Source: Caballeronia fortuita
GTDB taxonomy: Bacteria; Pseudomonadota; Gammaproteobacteria; Burkholderiales; Burkholderiaceae
DNA length: 64,000 bases
Assembly (NCBI RefSeq): GCF_001544835.2
Contig: NZ_FCNX02000013.1
Coordinates: 173,900-237,899 of the forward strand
Direction: 5' to 3'
The notes beneath the pieces were generated by a model. It was not told the origin of the DNA. It saw only the letters and a program-made list of their open reading frames with translations, and ran no database searches. Below are positions 1 to 9,652 of the stretch, one piece after another. The stretch's first letter is position 1. The number at the start of each line of letters is the position of its first letter. Position numbers and translations under genes: made by a program.

Positions 1-155
1 GCGGTCGAAACGATAGCCGGAGCAGGAAAGAACAGCACATTCGCCGCGACTCGCTGAATGGACATCACACGAGTTTGCTCACTGGCTGACGCAAAGCTGC
101 CGGCAAAAAGAACCACGATTCCGGCGAGCCAACATCTTCGGATATGGCGTGTCAT
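1..155 (-). CDS. Secreted protein of unknown function, N-terminal 51 residues only
   Basis: The reading frame runs off the left edge of the window, so only the first 51 codons are present. The start ATG (155-153) is preceded by AGGA at a normal distance. The N-terminus begins MTRHIRRCW, followed by a hydrophobic stretch (about residues 9-22) and an ASA site near residue 24, which fits a signal peptide and export to the periplasm or beyond. What is visible of the mature part (RVMSIQRVAANVLFFPAP) shows no motif I recognise, so no function is offered. It is transcribed toward the left edge; 167 bases without a supported gene separate it from the mechanosensitive channel gene. Confidence 0.55.
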   Translation of the reverse strand, partial: MTRHIRRCWLAGIVVLFAGSFASASEQTRVMSIQRVAANVLFFPAPAIVST

Positions 156-322
156 CGAATTCCTGCGGAACGCTATGGTCTGATGAATCTCGGCGTACTT
201 AAATCATTTTAATTCATTTGACATAGTCTTTTACACGGTGATGCGATAAGGCAACGGCGCTTTTCGAATCGCACCGGCACTTTGTACAGCAAATCGAAAC
301 GCCGCCGACGAACGAAGTCCAA

Positions 323-2590
323 TCACGGCGATTCCTTCAGCACGCGAAGTTCCGGCTGCGCAGGCGCGCGCTCTTCGGCTTCCTTTGCCGTGTGAATCTG
401 CATCTGCGGCAACAGCATTTCGATGCCCGCTTCGTCCATCTTGAGCTTGAGCCGCGCATTGAACGCGCGCGCCACGCTCCATTGCTGCAGCGGCTTCGTC
501 TTGATCTGCCCTTTCACGACGATGCAGTTCGTCTCGAAGCGATCGAGTCCCCACACTTCGACCGGTCCGAGTATTTCACTGCGAAAGCGGAAGTCGTTCA
601 TCATCGCGGCGCCCACTTCGTCGATCATTCTCGTGATGTCGTCGAGCTTCGTCGAGAACGGCACGCGAACCTCGAATACCGCATTGGCGAAATCGCGCGA
701 CAGGTTCTTCACGATCTTGATCTGCGAGAACGGAATGGTGTGGACCGCGCCTTGCCCGTCGCGCAGGCGCACCGTGCGTATCGTGAGGTCCATCACGGTG
801 CCGGCGTGTCCGCCGTCGACATCGATCCAGTCGCCGACCGAGATCGTTTCCTCGACGATGATGAAGAGCCCCGTGATCAGATCGGTAACGAGCGACTTCG
901 CGCCGAAGCCGACCGCGAGGCCGATCACGCCCGCGCCCGCGAGCAGCGGCGTCAGATTGATGCCGAGACTCGCGCACGCGACGATGGCCGCGAGGCACGC
1001 GACCGTCATGAATATAGCGTTGCGCACGAGCGGCAGCATCGTGCGCGCGCGCACGCCGGGACTGAGCGCCTTGTTGCGCGAGCTGTTGGGACCGAGCGCT
1101 TCGAGAATGACGGTATCGAGAACGATCCAGATGAACCACGCGCCGAACACTGTCGCGACGACTGCTACCAGCGCGTGCCGGAAGCCCGGCGTCATCGCGC
1201 TATGTTTGATGAGCCGCGCGATCGGTCCGCTCCATAGCTCCAGCTCGAAACGCAGATACGCCAGCCAGATCAGCAACACGATCAGCGTGCATCCGAAGCG
1301 CAACAGCCGCGCGAGATGCGGCGCGCGGCGCTGCGCGCGCGTGTCGCGCCGGCGCGTCAGGTGCAGCAGCAGCGCGGACGCGAACAGCGTCAGCACGAGC
1401 AGCGCCGCGCTCAGAAGCGAGGGGCGCAGCACGTCGCCTTCCGCGCCGCGTCCGTCGATGATCGCCACCACCGACGCCACCGCGATCAGAAGGATCGGGA
1501 TATGCCAGAGCGAAGCGAGGATATCGAGCGCTTCGGTCGCGAATTGATGATCGCGCCTGCGCGCATACGGACGGTTGCGGATCAGATGCGTGACGGGCCG
1601 CCGGTACGCGAGCGCGAAATAGCCGAAGAGCAGCGCGGCGGCGAGCGTCGCGAACGTCGACACGATGCCCGCGAGATTGGGGCCGAGCTGGCGCGTGACA
1701 TCGGCGTTGGCGGTGGCATCGCCGAGCGCGCCGCACGCGCCGATCGCAAAGAGCGGCCACAGCGTGCGCGTAAGCAACTGCTGCACGGCCACGCGCCGAT
1801 GCGCCGTGCTGAAGACCGAGAACACGATCATGCAGATCGCAGAAAAGATCGAGCCCGCGACGATTGCATACGCGATGACGAGGCCGAGCGTGCGCCCGAG
1901 CGCATCGGGCATCGCGCGCACGAAGAGCAGCACCGCGATGAACGCGACGACCCACGGCCCCGTCTGACGCAACGCGAAGAACAGAAGCTGCATCGAGGTT
2001 GGATTCGGCGCGAGCGCGACCTCGCGGCCGTAGCGCGCGAAGATGCGCCGCTGCACGCGGATCAGCACGAACGCGCATAGTCCCCAACCCGCGAGCGTCG
2101 CACCCATGCCCGCGACGATCCGGCCGAACGATTCGCCCTTCGCACCCGTGACGACGGCCTGCAACTCGTCCGCGGCCGCGCCGCCGCGCGCCGTCCAGAA
2201 ACGCATCGGCGTGAGCCCTTCGCTCAGGTTCGTTTCGACCGATGCAATGCCCGAAGCGATCGCGCCGAGCAGATCGGCATTCGCGGACGCGGCTGCGCGG
2301 GTGGCGGGCGCGCTCGTCTGCGCTGCGTCGCGCAGCACTTTCAGTTGCGCGACGAAGGCGCTGCGTTGCGCATCGTTGCCGAGCGTATCGATGAGCGTGT
2401 TCAGCGAACGCACCATTTCCGCCTGACTGGCGGGCGTGGGCGCGGAAGCGGCCTGCTGCGGTGCGATGAACTTCTGCATCGCGCCGGTGAGCGACGCGGC
2501 CATCGCCGGGAACAGGCATGCACATCCGATGACGACAGCGAGCGCGATGAAATCACGCCCCGCAACGATACGCCGCGTGAATGCGCTCAT
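323..2590 (-). CDS. MscS-family mechanosensitive ion channel, large form
   Basis: Inner-membrane tension-gated channel subunit of 755 residues, much longer than E. coli MscS (286) and similar in layout to YbiO-type large members. A signal-like N-terminus and a periplasmic region (to about residue 160) precede several transmembrane segments. The MscS core lies near residues 520-720: the pore helix is seen in LLAGAGVIGLAVGFGAKSLV, followed by ITGLFIIVEETISVGDWIDV, the usual start of the beta domain. The C-terminus is a short charged tail. The start ATG has GGAGGG eight bases upstream. It stands alone; the next gene rightward is a TetR regulator on the same strand. The family role is release of solutes under hypo-osmotic shock; the exact physiological role here is unknown. 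Confidence 0.9.
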   Translation of the reverse strand: MSAFTRRIVAGRDFIALAVVIGCACLFPAMAASLTGAMQKFIAPQQAASAPTPASQAEMVRSLNTLIDTLGNDAQRSAFVAQLKVLRDAAQTSAPATRAAASANADLLGAIASGIASVETNLSEGLTPMRFWTARGGAAADELQAVVTGAKGESFGRIVAGMGATLAGWGLCAFVLIRVQRRIFARYGREVALAPNPTSMQLLFFALRQTGPWVVAFIAVLLFVRAMPDALGRTLGLVIAYAIVAGSIFSAICMIVFSVFSTAHRRVAVQQLLTRTLWPLFAIGACGALGDATANADVTRQLGPNLAGIVSTFATLAAALLFGYFALAYRRPVTHLIRNRPYARRRDHQFATEALDILASLWHIPILLIAVASVVAIIDGRGAEGDVLRPSLLSAALLVLTLFASALLLHLTRRRDTRAQRRAPHLARLLRFGCTLIVLLIWLAYLRFELELWSGPIARLIKHSAMTPGFRHALVAVVATVFGAWFIWIVLDTVILEALGPNSSRNKALSPGVRARTMLPLVRNAIFMTVACLAAIVACASLGINLTPLLAGAGVIGLAVGFGAKSLVTDLITGLFIIVEETISVGDWIDVDGGHAGTVMDLTIRTVRLRDGQGAVHTIPFSQIKIVKNLSRDFANAVFEVRVPFSTKLDDITRMIDEVGAAMMNDFRFRSEILGPVEVWGLDRFETNCIVVKGQIKTKPLQQWSVARAFNARLKLKMDEAGIEMLLPQMQIHTAKEAEERAPAQPELRVLKESP

Positions 2591-2717
2591 GGAGATGCCC
2601 TCCAGGATGTCATCCCCGTCTCGCGGAATCGCGAACGGCCCTCGCGCAAAGATTAGCGTATGGATGTCATGCGTGCCATCGACGATGCGATCCCACGCGA
2701 TTCGGTACGCGCCGCGT

Positions 2718-3341
2718 TTATTCGGCGGCGCCGCTCAAGACGACACGCCGGAAGAACTGCGCGAGGACATCCTCGGCGAATTGCGCCGGCACCGACTGCG
2801 GGTCCGACGAATAGAAGAACTGCACGCCGTCGCACAACGCAACGAGGCCGAGCGCCATCTGCTCGGGCGGCATCGTGAGCGGCGTGCCCACGCGCTCCGA
2901 GAATGCCCTGATGTAATCGGTCGTGGTCTGACGCAGCTCGCGCATCAGCGCGTTGAAGCTCGCGCGAAACTTGGCGTCGCGGCTCGCGTGCAGCTTCGCT
3001 TCGACCCACAACAGAAAGCACGCGTTGTTCTGATAGCACTCGCTGTAGTACTGGAGCACGCGCGCTTCCATGTCGGCGCGCGAGGCTTCGCCATCTTCGA
3101 AGAGCGTCGAAAGACGCTCCATGATGCTGTCGTGATCGCGCTTGAGCACTTCGAGCAGAAGTTCGGCCTTGCTCGAAAAATTCGAATAGAACGCGCCGCG
3201 CGTATAGCCCGCGTCGGCGGCGACATCTTCGACGCTCGATGCGCCGAAGCCCTTCTTGATGAACACCGCCTGCGCAGCGTCGAGCAGACGCTGACGCGTC
3301 TGGTCACGGCTCTGCTCGCGGGTGAGACGTACTGGTTTCAT
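2718..3341 (-). CDS. TetR/AcrR-family transcriptional repressor
   Basis: 207 residues, typical for the family. The N-terminal helix-turn-helix is clear (QTRQRLLDAAQAVFIKKGF, then SSVEDVAADAGYTRGAFYSNF, about residues 14-52), and the C-terminal part resembles the AcrR/NalC-type ligand-binding domain. It is divergent from an RND efflux operon, so it is most likely the local repressor of that pump, inducible by a pump substrate. There is no Shine-Dalgarno before the ATG; instead a TACACT hexamer ends six bases upstream of it, so the transcript could be leaderless. A palindrome in the shared intergenic region is a candidate operator. Confidence 0.88.
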   Translation of the reverse strand: MKPVRLTREQSRDQTRQRLLDAAQAVFIKKGFGASSVEDVAADAGYTRGAFYSNFSSKAELLLEVLKRDHDSIMERLSTLFEDGEASRADMEARVLQYYSECYQNNACFLLWVEAKLHASRDAKFRASFNALMRELRQTTTDYIRAFSERVGTPLTMPPEQMALGLVALCDGVQFFYSSDPQSVPAQFAEDVLAQFFRRVVLSGAAE

Positions 3342-3379
3342 GCGCGCAGTGTAGCACCGCCAGGCTTACGAATCCGTCT

Positions 3380-3409
3380 TTGCATTCGGATACAACTCTG
3401 TATTAGAAT
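3380..3409 (+). promoter_or_regulatory. Candidate promoter and TetR operator for the efflux operon
   Basis: A TTGCAT (3380-3385) and a TAGAAT (3404-3409), 18 bases apart, make a fair sigma-70 promoter reading toward the efflux genes. Between them lies the inverted repeat ATACA-ACTC-TGTAT (3390-3403). A regulator bound there would block RNA polymerase, which is the usual arrangement for a divergent TetR/RND pair. The assignment to this TetR protein is inference. Confidence 0.5.
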
Positions 3410-3603
3410 TCGTTCCGTATTCAGATCCGGTTCGTCGAAACCCTTGCCGGACGGGGCATTCAGGTCGATACAACCTTACGCTTCGCTCACGCTCGTTTCT
3501 CGAAAATGCTCGCCGGGAAAACCTTTCCTGCTTCGCCCAAGCGCTGCGCGACGCTTCCAGCCAGGCGCGCGGCACCATGCCCTCCGCGGGCGTCGAGGTC
3601 TCT

Positions 3604-4725
3604 GTGAAGCATCTCCCCTCACCTGCGCCCATCACGTTGCGCGCGGCCTGTATCGCGATCGCGTGCGCGGCGCTCGTCGCGTGCAAGCGGCATGATGCGC
3701 CTGCGCCCGCGCCGCGTCCGGTCGTCGCCGTCGCGGCACAAGCCGATGGTCACGCGAGCGCATCGAGCCTGCCCGGCCAGGTTCAATCGCGCTATTCGAC
3801 GCCGCTCTCGTTTCGCATCAACGGCAAGATTCTCGAACGGCGCGTGCGCCTCGGCGATAGCGTGAAGGCGGGCCAGGTCGTCGCGCGGCTCGATCCCGCC
3901 GATGTCGAGAAGAACAGCGCGAGCGCCCGCGCGCAACTCGATGCCGCCGAGCATCAGCTCGTCTATGCGAAGCAGCAGCTCGATCGCGATCGCGCACAGG
4001 CCGCCGAGAATCTCATCGCGCCGGCGCAGCTCGAACAGACGCAGAACGCGTACGCGTCGGCGCTCGCACAGCGCAATCAGGCGCAGCAGCAAGCCGCGCT
4101 GTCCGCCGATCAACTGCGCTATGCGACGCTCGCCGCCGATCACCCGGGCGTCATCACCGCAGAGCAGGCAGACACCGGCCAGAACGTCACGGCGGGCCAG
4201 GCCGTCTACACGCTCGCATGGAGCGGCGATATCGACGTGATCTGCGACGTGCCCGAAGCCGCGCTTGCCGCATTCGCCGTCGGACACGAAGCCAACGTGA
4301 AGCTCGCGGCGTTGCCGGGCAAGACGTTCAAGGCGCGCGTGCGCGAACTCTCGCCCGCCGCCGACGCGCAAAGCCGCACGTGGCGCGCGAAGCTCACGCT
4401 CGAAGCGCCGACGCCCGAAGTGCGTCTCGGCATGACCGCGGACATCGCGTTCGCCGCTGCCAACGATGCGCAAGGCGCGTTCACGATTCCATCGACGGCG
4501 CTCTTTCACGACAATGGCCATCCCGCCGTGTGGATCGTCAAGCAACCGGGCGACGCGCTCGAACTGCGCCGCGTCGATGTCGCGCGTTACGGCGAGCGCA
4601 CGGTGATGCTCGCGGGCGGCGTCGCGGAGGGCGAACGCATCGTGTGGCAAGGCGTGCATACGGTGTCCGCAGGCGAGAAAGTGCGCGTGGTCGCGCCGTT
4701 GCATCCCGAGGACTTCGCGTCATGA
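3604..4725 (+). CDS. RND efflux periplasmic adaptor (membrane fusion lipoprotein)
   Basis: Adaptor subunit linking the inner-membrane RND pump to the outer-membrane channel. A lipobox (LVAC, about 25 residues from the chosen start) predicts a lipid anchor facing the periplasm. The order is typical: barrel-sandwich/lipoyl half (FRINGKILERRVRLGDSVKAG), long coiled-coil hairpin rich in Q/A (about residues 95-175), second lipoyl half, beta-barrel (RVRELSPAADAQSRTW), then the membrane-proximal domain. I chose GTG 3604 because GAGG precedes it; an in-frame ATG at 3577 lacks a ribosome site. Its stop overlaps the RND gene start (ATGA), so the two are translationally coupled. Confidence 0.88.
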   Translation: MKHLPSPAPITLRAACIAIACAALVACKRHDAPAPAPRPVVAVAAQADGHASASSLPGQVQSRYSTPLSFRINGKILERRVRLGDSVKAGQVVARLDPADVEKNSASARAQLDAAEHQLVYAKQQLDRDRAQAAENLIAPAQLEQTQNAYASALAQRNQAQQQAALSADQLRYATLAADHPGVITAEQADTGQNVTAGQAVYTLAWSGDIDVICDVPEAALAAFAVGHEANVKLAALPGKTFKARVRELSPAADAQSRTWRAKLTLEAPTPEVRLGMTADIAFAAANDAQGAFTIPSTALFHDNGHPAVWIVKQPGDALELRRVDVARYGERTVMLAGGVAEGERIVWQGVHTVSAGEKVRVVAPLHPEDFAS

Positions 4726-7700
4726 GCGACACTCGCGAAGACGACGCGTATCGGCACGAGGAAGGCCGCTTCAATCTCTCGGCGTGGGCGCTGCGTCATC
4801 GCGCGCTCGTCGTGTTTCTCATCGCGATGGCGACGATCTTCGGGATCCTGTCGTACACGCGGCTCGCGCAGTCGGAAGATCCGCCGTTCACGTTTCGCGT
4901 GATGGTGATCCGAACGTTCTGGCCGGGCGCGACCGCGCGGCAGGTGCAGGAGGAAGTGACCGACCGCATCGCGCGCAAGCTGCAGGAAACGCCGTACACG
5001 GATTTCATGCGCAGCTACTCGCGCCCCGGCGAGTCGCTCATCTTCTTTCAGATGAAGGATTCCGCGCCCGCGAAGGACGTACCCGAAGAGTGGTATCAGA
5101 TCCGCAAGAAAGTGGGCGATATCGCCGCGACCTTGCCGCCCGGCGTGCAAGGCCCGTTCTTCAACGACGAATTCGGCGATGTCTACACCAACATCTATGC
5201 GCTCGAAGGCGACGGCTTCTCGCCCGCCCAACTGCACGATTACGCCGATTCCTTGCGCACCGTTCTGTTGCGCGTGCCGGGCGTCGCGAAGGTCGACTAT
5301 TTCGGCGATCAGGAAGAACGCATCTATGTCGAGATTCCCAACACCACGCTCACGCGCCTGAACATATCGCCGCAGCAGATCGCGCAGGCCATAGACGGAC
5401 AGAACGCCGTGTCGAGCGCGGGCGTGATGACCACGCCCAACGATCGCGTGTTCGTGCGCCCGAGCGGTCAGTTCTGGAACCTGGATGCGCTCGCCGATAC
5501 GCTCATCAACGTGAACGGCCGCTCGTTCCGGCTCGGCGATATCGCGACGATCAAGCGCGGCTACATCGATCCCGCCGCCACGCAGATGCGTTCGGCCGGC
5601 GTGCCGGTGCTCGGCATCGGCGTCACGATGCAGCCGGGCGAAGACGTCGTGCGTCTCGGCAAATCGCTCGATGAAACGATGGTCAAGCTGCGCGCGCAAC
5701 TGCCCGCCGGTCTCAAGCTCACCGAAGTATCGAGCATGCCGCACGCGGTCTCGCATTCCGTCGACGACTTTCTGGAAGCGGTCGCCGAAGCGGTCGTCAT
5801 CGTGCTGATCGTGAGTCTCGTGTCGCTCGGCGTGCGAACGGGCATGGTCGTCGTGATCTCGATTCCGATCGTGCTCGCAGTCACCGCGCTCTTCATGTAT
5901 CTCTTCGATATCGGCCTGCACAAGGTATCGCTCGGCACGCTGATTCTCGCGCTGGGTCTTCTCGTCGACGATGCGATCATCGCCGTCGAGATGATGGCCG
6001 TGAAGCTCGAACAAGGCTGGAACCGCACGCGCGCCGCCGCGTTCGCGTACACGAGCACGGCGTTCCCGATGCTGACCGGCACGCTCGTCACCGTCGCGGG
6101 CTTTCTGCCGATCGCGCTCGCGAAGTCGAGTACCGGCGAATATACGCGCTCGATCTTCGAAGTGTCGGCGATCGCGCTGATCGCGTCGTGGCTCGCGGCG
6201 GTCGTTCTGATTCCATTGCTCGGCTACAAGCTGCTTCCCGAGCGCAAGAAAGAAGCGCATCTGCCCGACGATCACGAACACGACATCTACGATACGAAGT
6301 TCTACGGGCGCCTGCGCCGATGGGTCGGCTGGTGCGTGAAGCGGCGCTTCATCGTGCTCGCGTTGACGGTCGTGTTGTTCATCGTCGCGATGGCGGGTTT
6401 CACGCTCGTGCCGCAGCAGTTCTTTCCGAGCTCGGATCGGCCCGAGTTGCTGATCGATGTGCGCTTGCAGGAAGGCGCATCGTTCGATGCGACCTTGCGC
6501 GAAGCAAAGCACCTCGAAGCAGCGTTGAAGGGCCGCGATGAAATCGATCACGTGGTAAGCTTCGTCGGCACCGGCGCGCCGCGTTTCTATCTGCCGCTCG
6601 ATCAGCAATTGCCGACGCCGAACTTCGCGCAGTTCGTCGTCACCGCGAAGTCGGTCGAAGCGCGCGAAGCCCTCGCGCGCTGGCTCGATCCGATGTTGCG
6701 CGAACGCTTTCCCGCCGTGCGCACGCGTCTGTCGCGTCTGGAGAACGGTCCGCCGGTCGGCTATCCGGTGCAGTTTCGCGTGAGCGGCGACGATATCGGC
6801 ACGGTGCGTCACATCGCCGAGCGCGTGGCCGCCGACATGCGCGCCGATCCGCGCACGGCTAACGTGCAGTTCGACTGGGACGAGCCTTCGGAGCGTTCGG
6901 TGCGCTTCGAGATCGATCAGCAGAAGGCGCGCGATGCGGGCGTCACGTCGCAGGACATATCGAGCTTTCTCGCGATGACGCTGACCGGCACGACCGTCAC
7001 GCAGTATCGCGAACGCGACAAGCTCATCAGCGTGGACTTGCGTGCGCCGCGCGCGGAACGCGTCGATCCTTCGCGCATCGCGACGATCGCGATGCCTACG
7101 CCGCACGGACCGGTGCCGCTGGGCGCGCTCGGCCGCGTCGTCGATACGCTCGAATACGGCGTCGTCTGGGAGCGCGACCGACAGCCGACCATCACCGTGC
7201 AATCGGACGTCAAGGGCGACGCGCAAGGCATCGACGTGACGCACGCCATCGACGAGAAGCTCGACGAGATTCGCCGCTCGCTGCCGGTGGGTTATCGCGT
7301 GGAAGTGGGCGGATCGGTGGAGGAAAGCGCGAAAGGACAGGCGTCGATCAACGCGCAGATGCCGGTGATGGTGATCGTCGTGCTCACGCTACTGATGATC
7401 CAGTTGCAGAGCTTCTCGCGCGTGATGATGGTCGTGCTCACCGCGCCGCTCGGTCTCATCGGCGTGGTGGTGACGCTGCTCGCGTTCGGCAAGCCGTTCG
7501 GCTTCGTCGCGATGCTCGGCGTCATCGCGATGTTCGGCATCATCATGCGCAACTCGGTGATTCTCGTCGATCAGATCGAGCAGGACATCGCGTCGGGGCA
7601 CAGGCGCTTCGATGCGATCATCGGCGCGACGGTGCGGCGTTTCAGACCGATCACGCTGACCGCCGCCGCCGCCGTGCTCGCGCTGATTCCGCTTCTGCGC

Positions 7701-7841
7701 AGCAACTTCTTCGGCCCGATGGCGACCGCCCTGATGGGCGGCATCACGAGCGCGACCGTGCTCACGCTTTTCTATCTGCCCGCGCTCTATGCCGCGTGGT
7801 TCCGCGTGAAGCTCGACGAACGCGAAGGAGCATCGTCATGA
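4722..7841 (+). CDS. RND multidrug efflux permease (AcrB/MMPL superfamily)
   Basis: 1039 residues, the normal length for HAE1-like or related RND pumps. The first transmembrane helix (LRHRALVVFLIAMATIFGIL) is followed by a large periplasmic loop, a second block of helices containing the proton-relay style segment GLLVDDAIIAVEMM (about residue 405), a second periplasmic loop and a final helix bundle with FGIIMRNSVILVDQIE. The double D in LVDDAI corresponds to the conserved proton-translocating aspartates. The pump uses the proton gradient to export hydrophobic compounds through the adaptor and channel encoded on either side; both junctions are ATGA overlaps. The substrate cannot be read from the sequence. 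Confidence 0.93.
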   Translation: MSDTREDDAYRHEEGRFNLSAWALRHRALVVFLIAMATIFGILSYTRLAQSEDPPFTFRVMVIRTFWPGATARQVQEEVTDRIARKLQETPYTDFMRSYSRPGESLIFFQMKDSAPAKDVPEEWYQIRKKVGDIAATLPPGVQGPFFNDEFGDVYTNIYALEGDGFSPAQLHDYADSLRTVLLRVPGVAKVDYFGDQEERIYVEIPNTTLTRLNISPQQIAQAIDGQNAVSSAGVMTTPNDRVFVRPSGQFWNLDALADTLINVNGRSFRLGDIATIKRGYIDPAATQMRSAGVPVLGIGVTMQPGEDVVRLGKSLDETMVKLRAQLPAGLKLTEVSSMPHAVSHSVDDFLEAVAEAVVIVLIVSLVSLGVRTGMVVVISIPIVLAVTALFMYLFDIGLHKVSLGTLILALGLLVDDAIIAVEMMAVKLEQGWNRTRAAAFAYTSTAFPMLTGTLVTVAGFLPIALAKSSTGEYTRSIFEVSAIALIASWLAAVVLIPLLGYKLLPERKKEAHLPDDHEHDIYDTKFYGRLRRWVGWCVKRRFIVLALTVVLFIVAMAGFTLVPQQFFPSSDRPELLIDVRLQEGASFDATLREAKHLEAALKGRDEIDHVVSFVGTGAPRFYLPLDQQLPTPNFAQFVVTAKSVEAREALARWLDPMLRERFPAVRTRLSRLENGPPVGYPVQFRVSGDDIGTVRHIAERVAADMRADPRTANVQFDWDEPSERSVRFEIDQQKARDAGVTSQDISSFLAMTLTGTTVTQYRERDKLISVDLRAPRAERVDPSRIATIAMPTPHGPVPLGALGRVVDTLEYGVVWERDRQPTITVQSDVKGDAQGIDVTHAIDEKLDEIRRSLPVGYRVEVGGSVEESAKGQASINAQMPVMVIVVLTLLMIQLQSFSRVMMVVLTAPLGLIGVVVTLLAFGKPFGFVAMLGVIAMFGIIMRNSVILVDQIEQDIASGHRRFDAIIGATVRRFRPITLTAAAAVLALIPLLRSNFFGPMATALMGGITSATVLTLFYLPALYAAWFRVKLDEREGASS

Positions 7842-9289
7842 ATCGCCGACTTACGATGATCGCTGCGTGCATCGCGCTGAACGCCTGCGCGCTCGGCCCC
7901 GATGGCAAGCCGCCCGCGATGCCGCAGCCCGCGCACTACGGCGTCGCGCCGCAAGCCGATGCGAGCGCGAGCGCCGAAGGCACGTCGCAACGTTTCGATG
8001 TGGGCGCGAAGCCCGTGCCCGAATGGTGGGAGTTGTATCGATCGGATGCGTTGAACGCGCTCGTCGACGAAGGCCTGCGGGCGAGTCCCAACCTTGCGGC
8101 AGCGGACAAGAGTCTCGTCGCCGCGCGCGAGCAGTTGCGCGCGCAAGTGGGTTCGTCGCTGTTGCCGCAGATCGATGCGGGCGGACAAGCGACGCGTCAA
8201 CGCGGCTTCGGCATTCCCGAAGCCGGGCCGCCTACCGTGCTCTACAACCTCTTCGTCGGCCAGCTTCAGGCGCAATACACGTTCGATCTCTTCGGCGCGG
8301 CGCGCTACGCGAATGCGTCGCTTGCCGCGCAGGTCGATCAACAGTCCTTTCAGCTCGATGCCGCGCGCCGCGCGCTCGCCGCGAACATCGTGACGGGCGC
8401 GATCGGCGCGGCGGCGCTGCATGCGCAGATCGATGTCACCACGCGCCTCGTCGCGCTCGCGGCCGACGACGCGCACGACGCCGAACGTCGCTACGCGCTC
8501 GGCTCGGCATCGCGCGCCGACATGCTCTCCGCGCAGCAGAACGCGGCGTCGCTCGCAGCGCAATTGCCAGGCTTGCGCGCGCAATGGCTCGCGACGCGTC
8601 ACGCGCTCGCCGTCCTGCTCGGACGCACGCCCGATCGCGCACCCGACGACCTCGATCTCGCGAGCCTCACCGTGCCGCCGGATGTGCCGGTCGTGCTGCC
8701 GTCGGAATTGCTGCAATCGCGCCCCGACATTCAGGCCGCCGATTCCGCGTTGAAGGCGTCGGCGGCGCAGGTCGGCGTCGCGACGGCGCAGTTGTTTCCG
8801 AGCTTGTCGATATCGGCATCGATGGGCAAAGGCGGCTTCGACTGGCCGACCGCGCTCTCGGGCGCGGGCGCGTTGTGGAGCGTGGGTGCATCGCTGTCGC
8901 AGCCGATCTTTCATGGCGGCGCGCTGCTCGCGCAACGGCGTGCGGCCATCGCCACGTATGACGCCGCCGTCGCGCAGTACAAGCAGACCGTGCTCGCGGC
9001 GTTTCAGAACGTCGCGAATACGCTGGCGTCGCTCGAAACCGATAGCGAAGCCCTCGCCTACGCCGACAGCGCGAGCAACGCCGCGCGCGATGCATCGGCG
9101 GATGCGGCGGCGCGCGTGCGTCTCGGCGCGATTCCGCCGCGCGCGGCACGCGGCAGCGAGCAGCAGTATCTCAACGCACGCCTCGCGACGATCCGCGCGA
9201 GCAGCGCGCGCATGAGCGACACGGCGGCGCTCTTTCAGGCGATGGGCTCGCCGGTTGCATCGGACGCAAAGATCGCGGGCCAGGAATAG
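7838..9289 (+). CDS. Outer-membrane efflux channel lipoprotein, NodT/TolC type
   Basis: 483 residues. The N-terminus MNRRLTMIAACIALNAC carries a lipobox (LNAC), as in OprM/NodT-type channels. Two OEP repeats are visible: the first follows LVDEGLRASPNLAAADKSL and the second begins around VPVVLPSELLQSRPDIQAAD, the hallmark start of the second repeat. GGAG lies before the ATG, which overlaps the permease stop. It completes a tripartite pump from inner membrane to exterior. The C-terminal part includes the usual QYLNARLATIRASSARMSD helix region. The next gene begins 67 bases later and belongs to a different, arsenic-related unit. Confidence 0.92.
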   Translation: MNRRLTMIAACIALNACALGPDGKPPAMPQPAHYGVAPQADASASAEGTSQRFDVGAKPVPEWWELYRSDALNALVDEGLRASPNLAAADKSLVAAREQLRAQVGSSLLPQIDAGGQATRQRGFGIPEAGPPTVLYNLFVGQLQAQYTFDLFGAARYANASLAAQVDQQSFQLDAARRALAANIVTGAIGAAALHAQIDVTTRLVALAADDAHDAERRYALGSASRADMLSAQQNAASLAAQLPGLRAQWLATRHALAVLLGRTPDRAPDDLDLASLTVPPDVPVVLPSELLQSRPDIQAADSALKASAAQVGVATAQLFPSLSISASMGKGGFDWPTALSGAGALWSVGASLSQPIFHGGALLAQRRAAIATYDAAVAQYKQTVLAAFQNVANTLASLETDSEALAYADSASNAARDASADAAARVRLGAIPPRAARGSEQQYLNARLATIRASSARMSDTAALFQAMGSPVASDAKIAGQE

Positions 9290-9304
9290 TGCGTCGATAA
9301 GCTC

Positions 9305-9328
9305 ACATTTCGATAATTCTTGAAATGT
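9305..9328. promoter_or_regulatory. Perfect inverted repeat, probable ArsR operator
   Basis: ACATTTC (9305-9311) and GAAATGT (9322-9328) are exact reverse complements separated by ten A/T-rich bases. The repeat ends 27 bases before the arsR start, where an autoregulatory ArsR operator is expected. Assignment to ArsR is inferred from position and symmetry. Confidence 0.65.
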
Positions 9329-9355
9329 CGAAGAGCATCGGTTATCGTCGCGGTC

Positions 9356-9652
9356 ATGGACTCGAATCTCGTGGTACGCGCGCTCGGCGCGCTCGCTCAT
9401 GAATCGCGGCTCGCGATCTTCCGTGCTCTCGTCGTCGCCGGACCGGACGGCATGGCTGCCGGCGACATCGCGCAGCAAGTCGGGCTCGCACCGTCGAGCC
9501 TGTCGTTTCATCTCAAGGATCTGTCGCATGCCGAACTCGTGAGCGCGCGGCAGGAAGGACGCTTCGTCTTCTACACCGCCAACTTCGACGTGATGAAAGG
9601 TCTGATCGGTTTCCTCACGGAGAACTGCTGCGCGGGCACGCAATGCTCATGA
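9356..9652 (+). CDS. arsR: ArsR-family metalloregulator (arsenic/antimony repressor)
   Basis: 98 residues from the preferred ATG (an earlier in-frame ATG at 9320 would start inside the operator). The winged helix-turn-helix is clear: LAHESRLAIFRALVVAG, then AAGDIAQQVGLAPSSLSFHLKDL. The C-terminus has Cys91, Cys92 and Cys97 (NCCAGTQC), a vicinal pair plus a third cysteine. This resembles the C-terminal As(III) site of the Acidithiobacillus-type ArsR rather than the CVC site in the E. coli protein. Binding of trivalent arsenic should release the protein from the palindrome just upstream. It overlaps arsH (ATG at 9643 or 9649 against TGA at 9650), so the two are co-expressed. Confidence 0.88.
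   Translation: MDSNLVVRALGALAHESRLAIFRALVVAGPDGMAAGDIAQQVGLAPSSLSFHLKDLSHAELVSARQEGRFVFYTANFDVMKGLIGFLTENCCAGTQCS

Noticed and set aside
4587..7244. 885-codon minus-strand open frame
   Set aside because: Antisense shadow of the RND permease, with the same biased composition.
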